64,000 nucleotides of DNA from Calothrix brevissima NIES-22 (lineage in GTDB: Bacteria > Cyanobacteriota > Cyanobacteriia > Cyanobacteriales > Nostocaceae). The notes beneath the pieces were generated by a model that ran no database searches, was not told the DNA's origin, and saw only the letters and a list, made by a program, of their open reading frames with translations. Position 1 is the first letter of the stretch. Each line of letters opens with the position of its first letter. The stretch lies in assembly GCF_002367995.1 (NCBI RefSeq), contig NZ_AP018207.1:5693963-5757962 (forward strand), read 5' to 3'. A program made the position numbers and the translations under genes. Below are positions 36,828-46,637 of this stretch, in pieces.

Positions 36828-37322
36828 TTATAGCAAGTACTTGGGTGGTGTCAACCAATACATCTGACTACGACCCAAAGGAGAACCTATTTCTGGTAGT
36901 TTTATCCCGATCATACCTGCTTTTTTCAAGACTAAGCTGGCTTTGGCTTCTCCCCAAAGAAGAATTTCCGCCCATTGGCTTAAACAAGGCTCATGTCCAA
37001 CCAGGGCAATTTGGGTATTTTGGGGATAATTTCTCGGTTCTAGCCAGTCTTTAAGCCAATTATGAATATTTCCCTCAGGTGCAAGGTGATGAGATTCTTC
37101 CATCTCCTCACTTAGTCCTGCTTGAATAAGTATTTCTGCGGTTTGCTGCGCCCTGGCTAAGGGACTTGTCAGGATTAAATTAAAGTGTAGATCCAGCTTA
37201 ACTAATCGCTGGGCTACTTTTTCTGTCTTTTGTCTTCCTTCCTTAGTAAGAACTCGCTTCTCATCTTTAATATCAGCTGTTCTGTCTTCAGCTATACCAT
37301 GACGAATTAGATATAATTCCAT
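36828..37322 (-). CDS. sixA: Phosphohistidine phosphatase SixA
   Basis: 164 residues of the histidine phosphatase superfamily. The RHG catalytic motif is at residues 7-9 (LIRHGIAED), LTSPLARAQQTAEIL is the second arginine motif, and VGHEPCLSQWAEIL carries the second catalytic His. This short form matches SixA, which removes phosphate from phosphohistidine in HPt and PTS-related proteins. It is soluble, monocistronic, and separated from gltA by about 110 bp. Confidence 0.88.
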   Translation of the reverse strand: MELYLIRHGIAEDRTADIKDEKRVLTKEGRQKTEKVAQRLVKLDLHFNLILTSPLARAQQTAEILIQAGLSEEMEESHHLAPEGNIHNWLKDWLEPRNYPQNTQIALVGHEPCLSQWAEILLWGEAKASLVLKKAGMIGIKLPEIGSPLGRSQMYWLTPPKYLL

Positions 37323-37738
37323 CGTATGTGTTAGGCTTTTTCAGCGTTACGGATATGGTAATAGATTTAATCCTTAAATAAACCTGTAATGTCGTTGATT
37401 TTTTGTGATGAACGGGTAATTCCCAAATATGGCTGTAGCTACAATGAGATCTCACAGTACTGATTTTGCCATACCTTACAGCGAAGAGCGATCGCTCTCA
37501 TCTTTTGAAATAACTGGTTCAGCCTTGGATTCGGCTTCATATAGCAGTGGAGACACTGAAAGTAAACAAAGATGTGGGTAACACAGAGCTTAACAAGGGG
37601 AGAAAAAGCCGTAAAAGCCCACTTTGTGAACCTAGATTTAAGGGTATCGAAAAGTTTTTGATACATCACCGACCGCTTTTCAAACATTTTCTTCAAATTT
37701 TGAGATGAATGTAGGCGATCGCATTTGAGAGTTTGTGA
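37323..37738. other. sixA to NB-ARC gene spacer
   Basis: 416 bp. A minus-strand frame of 85 codons at 37439-37696 has odd composition (Phe, Lys and Cys-rich) and no family look, so I do not call it. No terminator with a clear T-run. GCGATCGC-type sites at 37488 and 37714. Confidence 0.4.
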
Positions 37739-39004
37739 TTATTTAGTCGTCACATCCTCCCTGAATAGCTCTTTCACATATTCCATTACAATAGGTAACT
37801 GAGTATAACCACCAGCCTCTGTCTCAATTAGGGAACGCCTAATTAGGCTCTCCACTGCATCCCACAGTTTGGCTTGAGATACAGTAGGTACAATCTTAAT
37901 ATGTAAGTAACCAATGGTAGTCAATTCTTGATTAATTTGTACCCAGTACATCACCTGCTGTTCTAGGGGAGAAAGGCGATTAAACTGCTGATCCAGCAAG
38001 CAGCGTATACCACTCAATAGTAAGTTATTTTGCTCTAGGAATTTGTTGATATCTTGATTGAATAAGTCAATGATAGTATTGGCAACTAGCCGCATTTTTA
38101 GGGGGTTATTATTGTATAAATTGCACAATTTATATTTCTCTTCATCCGTACCCAACAAGGCATATGATTGCAATAGTAAAAAGGCTATTTCTAGCAAAGA
38201 AACTAATTTTAGGGAATGTACCTTGAGGTGAGTTCCCTGAAAAAAATTCATTTCTGCTAGTTTCTCTCTAGTAGTTAAAATTACACAACTTTTATGCTCT
38301 GTTTCTGCGATCGCTCGGATTAACTCAGCATATCCTTCATAACCGGGGCGATATTTACTACTATGACCGATATCTAAAACTGTTTCTAAGTTATCTAAAA
38401 TGATTAGACATCGATAAGTACGCAGATAATGGATAAGTCGGTTGATGTCGGGTTTGCTTTCCTGGTTGTTGGATACAAAAGACAGCAGATGAGTTATGAT
38501 CTCATCAACGAATGGGCTACTGCGGAGCGATCGCCAAATCACATAATCAAATTCACCCTGGATCTGTTTTGCCAGCTTGGCAGCTAAAATTGTCTTACCA
38601 ACCCCACCCATACCAAATACTGTCAGCAAGCGACAGCTATCTTCCAATATCCATGACTTTAACTGTGCCATTTCTTGGGTGCGATCGTAAAAGACTGAGA
38701 CATCAGGCGCTGTTCCCCAATCTTGGTACTTTTTGTTTACACATTCCTGTGTATTTATATTTATTTTGGCAGAAGTAGACTCAAAATTAGGAGTGGAAAT
38801 TTCTCTCCAATTTAGGTTTAATTTCCGACATATTTCTTCAAAGGTGGCGTACTGAACAGGCTTACCATTCAGGAATCTACTAATTGTGTCTATAGAGAAT
38901 CCCATGTCATAAGCCAAGGATTTTTGGGTGGGATATCCATTCTCAAACAATGCAATTCTCAGATGATTAATCCTGTCACGGTGTACTCTCAATGAGCGTG
39001 ACAT
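37739..39004 (-). CDS. HTH-NB-ARC STAND-type ATPase without sensor repeats
   Basis: 421 residues. A helix-turn-helix (about 10-70, YPTQKSLAYDMGFSIDTISRFL) is followed by NB-ARC. Walker A is GMGGVGKTILAAKLA, Walker B is CLIILDNLE, the sensor-like strand is SCVILTTREKLAE, and a degenerate GxP is NNPLKMRL. A winged-helix region with LSPLEQQVMYWVQIN follows. The protein stops about residue 421, where relatives usually continue into WD40 or TPR repeats that sense the trigger. It may be a minimal STAND switch, a truncated copy, or a partner of a separate sensor. Two palindromes lie just upstream. No toxin or effector domain is visible. Confidence 0.75.
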   Translation of the reverse strand: MSRSLRVHRDRINHLRIALFENGYPTQKSLAYDMGFSIDTISRFLNGKPVQYATFEEICRKLNLNWREISTPNFESTSAKININTQECVNKKYQDWGTAPDVSVFYDRTQEMAQLKSWILEDSCRLLTVFGMGGVGKTILAAKLAKQIQGEFDYVIWRSLRSSPFVDEIITHLLSFVSNNQESKPDINRLIHYLRTYRCLIILDNLETVLDIGHSSKYRPGYEGYAELIRAIAETEHKSCVILTTREKLAEMNFFQGTHLKVHSLKLVSLLEIAFLLLQSYALLGTDEEKYKLCNLYNNNPLKMRLVANTIIDLFNQDINKFLEQNNLLLSGIRCLLDQQFNRLSPLEQQVMYWVQINQELTTIGYLHIKIVPTVSQAKLWDAVESLIRRSLIETEAGGYTQLPIVMEYVKELFREDVTTK

Positions 39005-39052
39005 TAATTTTTTTGTTCGTGTGTGTTTTATATTTTTAGTAACTAATAATCA

Positions 39053-39105
39053 CGGTTAATCGCGCTTAACCGCAAACAAAAGCTAATATGCAGTTTTGAC
39101 TGCAT
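39053..39105 (-). promoter_or_regulatory. Two palindromes upstream of the HTH-NB-ARC gene
   Basis: CGGTTAA-TCGCGC-TTAACCG (39053-39072) and ATGCAGT-TTTG-ACTGCAT (39088-39105) lie 49-101 bp upstream of the ATG. They look like operator sites, perhaps for the protein's own helix-turn-helix. The AT-rich DNA beyond (39106-39693) shows no gene or other clear feature. Confidence 0.5.
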
Positions 39106-39693
39106 TATAAATAATATATATCTATTTATAGTCAAGCTGAGTTAAGTCTGTAAAATTTGATGAAGCCGTCAAAACTCAGTTACAAATCATAACAAAGTCA
39201 TAAGAAAGTCAGTTATTCTGCGGCTTGTACTCAGTAATGGGTGGTCTATGATGATGGCTTAAGTAAATATACTCATCATAAATCATTCGTGAAAATTCAT
39301 CTTGCAGAAATGTAGCAATGCCATATCTTACCTAGAACAGTGGGTTGTCTGTTCACTACTGATCTGCGATCGCTCTCGGTTGAGAAATCAAACGAAATTA
39401 TCAGAAGTTGTTTGACAAATCGTATTCTTTGCCCCATCTATCTGAGATCCCCCATTATCCCCCTTTCCCAGGAAGACTTCAATTCAAATACTCTCCTTCC
39501 TCAAGAGGGTTAGGGATGATCTGCTCAACGATGTATACCGCAAATACAGCATATTTCAAGTTGGTGAGGTAAAAAAATACCCACCCGCTTTGTCGCGCAC
39601 CCTCCTTTTGCCAAGGGGATAGTTGGCGATGGGTGTACTTCATTTACTTGCAAAGTGCTGTAATTTTCCAAATACCAAATTCATGGGTTAATC

Positions 39694-42600
39694 ATGTCTA
39701 CCAATATTATTTTCGCTCACAGTCTTCAAATTGATGCCACCATTCAACATGAATTAGTTGATATTTTGAATGTAGTGCAAAACAATGCCTATGGTTATCT
39801 CAGCAAGTTCCGAGACGATGCAGGGTATACCCAAAAGTTAAAGACGGCGTTTGGTAATAAATTTAATAGGAAAGTAGCTAATCATTTATTTGATGGTTTT
39901 GCTGAAGGTAATTTTAGTGCTTTTCCTACTGTCGAGATTGTGAATCGTAATGATATTAATGGTGCAAATGGTGCTTTTTCTATCACTACAGGCAAGATTT
40001 ATTTAGCTGCTGAGTTTATTAGCCAAAATGCGAACAATCGCCAAGCTATTACTAATGTTTTGCTAGAGGAAATTGGGCATTCTATTGATGCAAAGATTAA
40101 TAAAAAGGATGCCGCAGGAGATGAAGGTGATATTTTTTCGAGGCTGGTGCAAGATAAGAGTATAAGTCAGCAAGAGTTAGTGGTTTTGCGGGCTGAAGAT
40201 GATACCGCGACTGTGAAATTGGATGGTCAGGTTATCCAAATTGAGCAAGCTGTTAAATCTACCTCTCAATTTATAACATTACCTAAACCGACAACCACAT
40301 CTACGACTACTACGACTATTACAGATTATGGAAGCGACGTAGAAGATATTATCCAACTTCAATCTTATAGAACCACTTCACCAGGACTCATACAAAAAGT
40401 TTGGGGGTATAGCGGGGCTGATATTTTTAATGTAAATTTTGAGCTTCCCGGTGATGGCAAAGTAGGAATAGATTTTAATGCTGGGAATTTAAAAGCTCTG
40501 GCTAAGATGTTAGTTGAACCTGATTGGGGTGTTAGAGAAAAACGCCTTGCGATGGATATGTCTATGGCTTCTACAAGTACAGCAATTGATGTTGCTGCAT
40601 CTGTTGCCTCTAGTTTGGCATCCTCAATACCATTCGCTGGAGGTGGAATATCAGCAGGTATTGAGGCAGCAGGTATAGCGGCAAAGTTGACAGTTGAGTT
40701 GGGGAATATTGGTGGCAATTACGCTTTAGACATGGAAGAATATAATAATAGTCTGGCAGGAATAAATAACTTCTTTGCTGATCAAAACAATAGTGATTGG
40801 GGAACTGTTAACGTATTAGATGCCAGAACAGTGGTTGAGATCCGCGATTTTGAGCCTGGGGTAGATATAATAACGCTTCCTAACCTGCCAACAAATTGGA
40901 CTTGGCAAACCAATTCAGGTACATTCGGTGATACGGGCAAAAACTATGTTTCAGTAAGTTTCAAAAATGGAAGAAATGATTCGGGAGAGATTTTGCGAAT
41001 TGGCTTTAACGATTACTTATCATCACTAATTACTGGCAGTCAAGAGCAATTAATTCTTGATTTGTTAACTTTATCAAACTCAGGTTGGGCTATCGGTGAC
41101 ACTATTAAACAACAGAAAAACGAACAATATAGCATCTTCAATGGAACTATTGCAAATGATGTAGTGTCTATTCTAGCTACAAACACTACTCCTATAGTCA
41201 CGCTATTTGGTGGACTTGGTGATGATGTACTAATAGGAAGAATAGATCAAAATGACGAATTATATGGTGGCGATGGTAATGATTATATAGCACCTGGTAC
41301 AGGTTCAGATACTATCAATGGTGGTGCTGGATATGATCGGGTTGACTATTCCAACCTCACAACAGGGGTAAATGTAATTTCCTCTAAATTTACATCCATA
41401 GAAGGTGTTGTAGGTACTATCTATAATGACACTATCGATTTGAGCAGTTTAATAATAACTAACTCAGATAACCTAGTAGCAGGACTAGTTTCTATAAAGG
41501 GGAATGATGGAGCAGATAGCTTAAAAGGTAGTGATTATAGTGATCTTCTTGATGGTGGTGTAGGTATTGATACGCTAATCGGCGGAAAAGGCAATGACAT
41601 CTACATTGTTGATAACGCCAACGACACCATTACGGAAAATGCCAATGAAGGTACAGATACAGTTAAATCAACTGTTACCTTTAGCTTAGGTTCTAACATT
41701 GAAAACCTCAGCTTGAAAGGAACAGCCGCGATTAACGGTACAGGTAATGGTGGTAATAACCTCATCAACGGTAACAGTGGCAACAACACTCTCTCTGATG
41801 ATGGTGGTAATGATACGCTTAATGGCTATGACGGCGATGATAGCCTTAATGGTGGTGCTGATAATGATTCCCTAAGTGGGGGAATAGGCAATGACACCCT
41901 TGATGGCGCTACAGGAAATGATACCCTCATTGGTGATGATAATAATTCCGCCCTGATATTAGATGGAGTAAATGATTATGTATCTGTTGCCAATAGTTCT
42001 TCCTTAAATATTAGTCAAGCGATAACCATAGAAGCATGGGTCAAATTAGCCGATTCCGCTCAAAATCAAAAAATTATCGGTAAAACACCCATAAACCCCC
42101 TTAATTCAGGCTACCTTGTTGGTGTAGATAAAGGCAAACTATATCCAGAGTTTTGGGATTCTCAAGGCAATCTTAAGACTTTCGTAATGGGAGCAATCCC
42201 TTCTAACCAGTGGACTCACATCGCTGTAACCTGGCAAACAGGTGGGAGTATGATTGGTTATATCAACGGAATAGAAGTTGGCAGAATAGCAGCAAGTTCT
42301 AATCCGCTTGGTACTAATAACAGCAATTTGATCATGGGAGGAGCACCTTGGAATCCTAATGATTTTAAAGTCAATGGTGCCATTGATGAAGTCCGCATTT
42401 GGAATGTAGCTCGTAGCGCAACGGAAATTAGTGGTAACCTGAATAAAACTTTAGGTGGAAAAGAAACGGGGTTAGTTAGCTACTGGAATATTGATCAGGT
42501 TACTGGCAATACCATCACAGATTTAACAGGTAAGGGTCATATTGGTACCGTTAATGAACAGGGTACTAATGTTATTACCGAAACTGCTCCAATAATTGGA

Positions 42601-43578
42601 GGAAATGACAGTCTCAATGGGGGTGCTGGCAATGACAGTCTCAATGGGGGTGCTGGTAATGACAGTCTCAATGGTGGTACGGGTATTGATACCTTGATTG
42701 GTGGCAGAGGTGATGATATCTATATTGTCGATACCACCACCGACACCATTACGGAAAATGCTAATGAAGGCACAGATACAATTCAATCCAGTGTTATCTT
42801 TACCCTAGCTACCCAGCCTAACATCGAAAACCTTTCCTTGACAGGAACAGCCACTACCGGCACAGGGAATGCAGGTAATAACATCATCACAGGCAATGCT
42901 GTTAACAATTCTCTCAATGGTGGAGACGGGAATGACAGTCTTTATGGTAATGACGGCAATGATACCCTGGATGGCAAAGGGGGAAATGACAATGTTTACG
43001 GTGGGCAAGGTGACGATCAAGTTTACGGCGAATGGGGCGATGATTGGATCGAAGGTAATGAAGGAAATGATCAGCTTCATGGCTGGTATGGAAAAGATAC
43101 CTTAATCGGCGGCAGCGGAAATGACGTTCTTTTGGGACAGTATAATGACGATTCCCTCAATGCTGGAGACGGGAATGACAGTCTTGATGGCGGTGAGGGA
43201 AAAGATACTCTAACCGGGGGAGTGGGAATTGATCGTTTTGACTACCGCAGCTTAACTGATTCCCTGCTCAATAACTTTGATGTTATTACTGACTTCAATG
43301 CCAATACTGGCAATGATCTCTTCCTCGTTTCCACAGCACGAGCCGGATCATTATTTAATGCGGGATCAGTTGCAACTCTAGATCAGAGTGGAATTGCAGC
43401 CAAATTAACCAGCGCTAATTTTGGAGCTAACTATGCTGCTCAATTCATCTTTGGCAGCGATACCTTTGTGGCTATTAATGATGCTACAGCCGGGTTTAAT
43501 GCGAATACCGATGCCATAATTAAGGTGACAGGTTTCACGGGAACCCTGACTGTGAATAATTTTACAACTGTTGTCTAA
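39694..43578 (+). CDS. RTX calcium-binding repeat protein with LamG domain
   Basis: 1294 residues, no classical signal peptide. Residues 1-190 are a cyanobacterial N-terminal domain with LLEEIGHSIDAKIN (EEIGH at 125-129), which resembles a zinc-protease HExxH helix but has Glu in place of the first His. Residues about 290-345 are hydrophobic and Gly/Ala-rich. RTX nonapeptides (GGxGNDxLx) occur at about 505-750 and 970-1180, split by a LamG/concanavalin domain (about 750-940). The last about 110 residues (FDYRSLTDSLLNNFDVITDF and after) look like the bluetail C-terminal domain. The RTX repeats bind calcium after type I secretion; no such transporter is nearby. Likely a surface or exported protein; adhesion is inference. 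Confidence 0.88.
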   Translation: MSTNIIFAHSLQIDATIQHELVDILNVVQNNAYGYLSKFRDDAGYTQKLKTAFGNKFNRKVANHLFDGFAEGNFSAFPTVEIVNRNDINGANGAFSITTGKIYLAAEFISQNANNRQAITNVLLEEIGHSIDAKINKKDAAGDEGDIFSRLVQDKSISQQELVVLRAEDDTATVKLDGQVIQIEQAVKSTSQFITLPKPTTTSTTTTTITDYGSDVEDIIQLQSYRTTSPGLIQKVWGYSGADIFNVNFELPGDGKVGIDFNAGNLKALAKMLVEPDWGVREKRLAMDMSMASTSTAIDVAASVASSLASSIPFAGGGISAGIEAAGIAAKLTVELGNIGGNYALDMEEYNNSLAGINNFFADQNNSDWGTVNVLDARTVVEIRDFEPGVDIITLPNLPTNWTWQTNSGTFGDTGKNYVSVSFKNGRNDSGEILRIGFNDYLSSLITGSQEQLILDLLTLSNSGWAIGDTIKQQKNEQYSIFNGTIANDVVSILATNTTPIVTLFGGLGDDVLIGRIDQNDELYGGDGNDYIAPGTGSDTINGGAGYDRVDYSNLTTGVNVISSKFTSIEGVVGTIYNDTIDLSSLIITNSDNLVAGLVSIKGNDGADSLKGSDYSDLLDGGVGIDTLIGGKGNDIYIVDNANDTITENANEGTDTVKSTVTFSLGSNIENLSLKGTAAINGTGNGGNNLINGNSGNNTLSDDGGNDTLNGYDGDDSLNGGADNDSLSGGIGNDTLDGATGNDTLIGDDNNSALILDGVNDYVSVANSSSLNISQAITIEAWVKLADSAQNQKIIGKTPINPLNSGYLVGVDKGKLYPEFWDSQGNLKTFVMGAIPSNQWTHIAVTWQTGGSMIGYINGIEVGRIAASSNPLGTNNSNLIMGGAPWNPNDFKVNGAIDEVRIWNVARSATEISGNLNKTLGGKETGLVSYWNIDQVTGNTITDLTGKGHIGTVNEQGTNVITETAPIIGGNDSLNGGAGNDSLNGGAGNDSLNGGTGIDTLIGGRGDDIYIVDTTTDTITENANEGTDTIQSSVIFTLATQPNIENLSLTGTATTGTGNAGNNIITGNAVNNSLNGGDGNDSLYGNDGNDTLDGKGGNDNVYGGQGDDQVYGEWGDDWIEGNEGNDQLHGWYGKDTLIGGSGNDVLLGQYNDDSLNAGDGNDSLDGGEGKDTLTGGVGIDRFDYRSLTDSLLNNFDVITDFNANTGNDLFLVSTARAGSLFNAGSVATLDQSGIAAKLTSANFGANYAAQFIFGSDTFVAINDATAGFNANTDAIIKVTGFTGTLTVNNFTTVV

Positions 43579-43634
43579 CCATCCAGTTTGTCAGAGAAAG
43601 CGATTCGCAAAAATACGACCAATTTTAATGATAC

Positions 43635-43669
43635 ATCCCCATTCTATAGAGAGAAATGGGGATTTTTTT
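43635..43669 (+). terminator. Terminator after the RTX gene
   Basis: ATCCCCATT / AATGGGGAT stem with an eleven-base loop and a run of seven T. Confidence 0.93.
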
Positions 43670-43886
43670 GTTGCACATTAAAGCCTCACCGTATTTAGGG
43701 CTGAAGGCGCAAAAATTTTTGACCAAAATTGTCCGCTTGTCCTGAATTTTATTCTCTTTGACCCTTGCAATTTTAACCATTTTAGGCAATAGAACAGCCC
43801 CCCTGCTTCTTAAGGGGGGTTGGGGGGATCTACGCCCAATTTTAGGAATGACGATTAGTTTGAAAACACGCCCTAGCCCCGAATAG

Positions 43887-43966
43887 CACTTACTTAGGCT
43901 AGATTAAGATCCCCGACTTCTTGAAGAAGTCGGGGATCTGTGCCTCAGCTTTTGCTTAAGTAAGCG
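43887..43966. repeat. Palindromic MITE-like repeat
   Basis: A perfect 33-bp palindrome, arms AGATCCCCGACTTCTT and AAGAAGTCGGGGATCT (43907-43939), is framed by CTTACTTA (43889-43896) and TAAGTAAG (43957-43964). Another hairpin of C6/G6 type lies at 43799-43822. It fills the 410-bp spacer with the RTX terminator. Confidence 0.75.
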
Positions 43967-43988
43967 ACATTCCGCCCTAATCCCAGGC

Positions 43989-45275
43989 TTACTCTGACTG
44001 AATTGGGTTGTCTTTAGGATTGACTAACTTCAGCAGCTTTTGCTTGATTTGAGTATCGAATACTTCCCATTTCATTTTTGCATAAGCTGAGTTTTCGTTA
44101 CCGCCAGATAAGAAACCCATAGGAATCTCAAATCCGCCTGCGCCTGTGCGTCCTCCACCAAAAAAGCGCCCGTTATTATCTTGTCCGAACGCTTCTTTAA
44201 TGAATTCATCAGGATCTAGGGTAAGTTTGGTGGTTCTTAAGGAGCCAATCACTACTTCTAGTTCGTCATCCTCATCGTGAACAATACCGTAAACTACAGC
44301 CGTATGAACGTTTTCTTCTGTCACGAGGAAATCCGCAGCTTGAGGAATAGCATCTCGGTCATCATAACGGATGTAACCCACACCAGCAATAGAAAAGTTA
44401 TTTTGGACGATGCGATTTTTGAGCGCGCGCTCAATCACATCCATTACCCGCTTGGAGCGATTCGCTTGTAAAATAGCGTTCAGCAGTTGGGCATCGTAAA
44501 ATCGACTGAGATACGCAGCAGCCATAAAGTCCTCTTCTTGTGCTTGCATCAGTCGATTTGTATCCGATCGCAAGCCATGCATCAAGGCAGTAGCACACTT
44601 GACATGCTGGTTAATGCTGCTATCTAAGGTGAGTAACCCTGCTTGGAGGTACTGGGTAAAAATCGTTGCTGTGGCGCGCACATAAGGACGGACATCGACA
44701 AATTCTGACTTGAGATCCGACTGGATGCTGTGATGATCGATCACGGCAACTAGGGGTACACCTGCTTGCTGTATTGCCGATAATAGCTGACTTGTGGTTC
44801 CTTGGTTATCAATTAAGATGAAGCCTTGGTAAGATGACAAGTCTTTACCTTTAATGGTTTGTAATGTCCAGCGCTGGGCAGGTAAATTAGTTAGCTTGAC
44901 TAACGCAATGTTCTCTTGGTGGCTTAAGGTACCAGCATAGATGATTTCACATTTGATATCATACTGCTGGGCAATTAGCTGGTATGCCCAGGCGCAAGAT
45001 AGGGCATCTGGATCGGGAAAATCTTGCAGAATTATGAGTTGACGCTCGTGGCGGTGCGCTAGTAGTGTCTTTTGCAGTTCTTCTGACTTCTGAGACACCA
45101 AGGAATTACCACGCTGAACTAGATACATACCTCCTTCACTTGTCGATGGCGGTACGGAGGTTTTGCTAACTGGGACTTCCACTATCGGGACTGCGTCTAT
45201 TTCAGCATCCTCTTGGTTCGGCTCTGTGGTCAATGACAAACTCTCAAACTGCATCAAAGATGGATTCAATTGCAT
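43989..45275 (-). CDS. DHH-family phosphoesterase (NrnA-like)
   Basis: 428 residues. After an about 75-residue N-terminal extension comes the DHH domain: DFPDPDALSCAWAYQLIA (metal-binding DxD), LIDNQG, and VIDHHSIQSD (the DHH signature). A DHHA1 domain follows with FGGGRTGAGGFEIPMGFL, a substrate-binding Gly-rich loop. Family members degrade short RNA oligonucleotides and 3'-phosphoadenosine 5'-phosphate with Mn. Substrate specificity cannot be read here. Soluble, monocistronic. A second ATG lies seven codons in. Confidence 0.83.
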   Translation of the reverse strand: MQLNPSLMQFESLSLTTEPNQEDAEIDAVPIVEVPVSKTSVPPSTSEGGMYLVQRGNSLVSQKSEELQKTLLAHRHERQLIILQDFPDPDALSCAWAYQLIAQQYDIKCEIIYAGTLSHQENIALVKLTNLPAQRWTLQTIKGKDLSSYQGFILIDNQGTTSQLLSAIQQAGVPLVAVIDHHSIQSDLKSEFVDVRPYVRATATIFTQYLQAGLLTLDSSINQHVKCATALMHGLRSDTNRLMQAQEEDFMAAAYLSRFYDAQLLNAILQANRSKRVMDVIERALKNRIVQNNFSIAGVGYIRYDDRDAIPQAADFLVTEENVHTAVVYGIVHDEDDELEVVIGSLRTTKLTLDPDEFIKEAFGQDNNGRFFGGGRTGAGGFEIPMGFLSGGNENSAYAKMKWEVFDTQIKQKLLKLVNPKDNPIQSE

Positions 45276-45906
45276 ATGGAAGGTTTTTGTAAGCGTGAGG
45301 CTCCATTGTTTAGTTAAGAAATATTAAAATCAGTGTTGCACTGATCGGGCCACACATTACGATCTTCGCAAAAATAGAGAATGGTGGCACTATATATCTC
45401 GGTCTATTTTTTATCAATGAAAATAGTTAGCATTTACCAAATTCCACCAGTGTATTCAAATCGGTTTTGGTAACCAGTGTACTTAGTATTTCCTAATACA
45501 GGTTAAATTAAGAGATTTTTTTCATCTTTGGGTTTTTTCTTTTTTATAAAGAAAATAATGCGGGATTGCTTCGGTTAACTGGACTAATTTTTGACCTTTA
45601 ACAGCACAAAAATTGTGAATCTAGAGGCTGGCTTTGAGGCAGCGTTATTACACAATTATGCTACCAATCGGATCGTGTCGATCTAGTTTTCACATTTTGA
45701 GACTGATGTTATCTCAGCAGGCTTTTAACTTCATATTTCACAGGCAATAGATTGTTAGTCAAATTTCATCGCTGATAGTTTTATACTAGTGAATCCTCAA
45801 CGATTAACAATTATTTTTATTGTTAACTAAAAATGTCATTTTCTTAACTAAATTAAGATTATTGCTAATTTAGCATCTATACATGCAAATTGGTGAAAAA
45901 AAGATG
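45276..45906. other. Intergenic region, upstream half
   Basis: About 630 bp, AT-rich, with no ORF, repeat or clear hairpin. It precedes the structured RNA candidate. Confidence 0.4.
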
Positions 45907-46060
45907 TATAATAAGGGGCTGGAAATTAAATGTAGCAGCAATGTCTGTACCCCAGCCAAAGGGTAGCTACCAGATGTAATTGCTGCATTGCCTGGGCTTG
46001 TGAATTTAGACGCCAAACCCAGCAATAACATCGTTTAGCCATGAGCTATCGCTAGTCATT
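45907..46060 (+). ncRNA. Candidate structured non-coding RNA
   Basis: A perfect -10 box TATAAT (45907-45912) is followed by a sequence with extensive pairing and no ORF. GCAGCAAT (45935-45942) pairs with ATTGCTGC (45979-45986); inside it TCTG/CAGA and TACCC/GGGTA nest around loop CAGCCAAA. A second hairpin CTGGG / CCCAG is at 45992-46022. A further palindrome TGACTAAATTTTTAGTCA lies at 46073-46090. Size and rod-like shape recall 6S RNA, but I cannot confirm that family, and a Yfr-type RNA is also possible. The plus-strand direction rests on the -10 box. Confidence 0.5.
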
Positions 46061-46139
46061 TGGGTTTATCAATGACTAAATTTTTAGTCACCCAAGAAAA
46101 ATGACCAGTATCAGACAAACATTAATTGATTCAGTTGGC

Positions 46140-46637
46140 TCAAAGACCTATAACATATTTTTTCCACTCTTTATGTAAGCCGCTCTTGAGATGTTTACTC
46201 ACCTCAAAATAAAGGCTGCTGTAAGGTTGGCGAGGCGGATGACGTAAAAGCATGTGTGCTTCGTGGGGCGTGCGACTTCCTTTTTTGACATTACAACGCA
46301 CGCAGGCTGTAACCATATTTTCCCAACTATCTCCACCGCCACGCGATCGCGGCATGACATGATCTAAAGTCAATTCATCCCCAGTGTAACCGCAGTACTG
46401 ACAGGTATGTCCGTCACGGTGCAAGATATTTCGGCGAGTTAAGGGAATTTCTTTATAGGGAACGCGCACATAATGTCGCAACCGGATTACAGTTGGCAAT
46501 GGGAAATCCGAGTATAAGAATTTACCGTTATGTTCGACCCGTTCTGCCTTACCTTTAATTAACAAAACCGCAGCACGACGCCAACTCGTGATATTGAGCG
46601 GTTCATAAGAGGCGTTTAGGACTAAAACCTTACCCAT
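46140..46637 (-). CDS. HNH endonuclease-family protein
   Basis: 165 residues. The HNH core is at about 78-115: CQYCGYTGDELTLDHVMPRSRGG then ENMVTACVRCNVKKG, with the two CxxC zinc pairs and the catalytic His in LDHV. The N-terminus (VLNASYEPLNITSWRRAAVLLIKGKAERVE) is typical of a widespread cyanobacterial and bacterial family of stand-alone HNH proteins. A metal-dependent nick or repair role is family-based; no restriction partner is adjacent. Monocistronic. Confidence 0.9.
   Translation of the reverse strand: MGKVLVLNASYEPLNITSWRRAAVLLIKGKAERVEHNGKFLYSDFPLPTVIRLRHYVRVPYKEIPLTRRNILHRDGHTCQYCGYTGDELTLDHVMPRSRGGGDSWENMVTACVRCNVKKGSRTPHEAHMLLRHPPRQPYSSLYFEVSKHLKSGLHKEWKKYVIGL

Noticed and set aside
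37439-37696. 85-codon minus-strand frame between sixA and the NB-ARC gene
   Set aside because: Phe/Lys/Cys-rich with no family look; likely chance.
39694-43578. Active zinc metalloprotease call for the RTX protein
   Set aside because: The HExxH motif is EEIGH here, lacking the first His.
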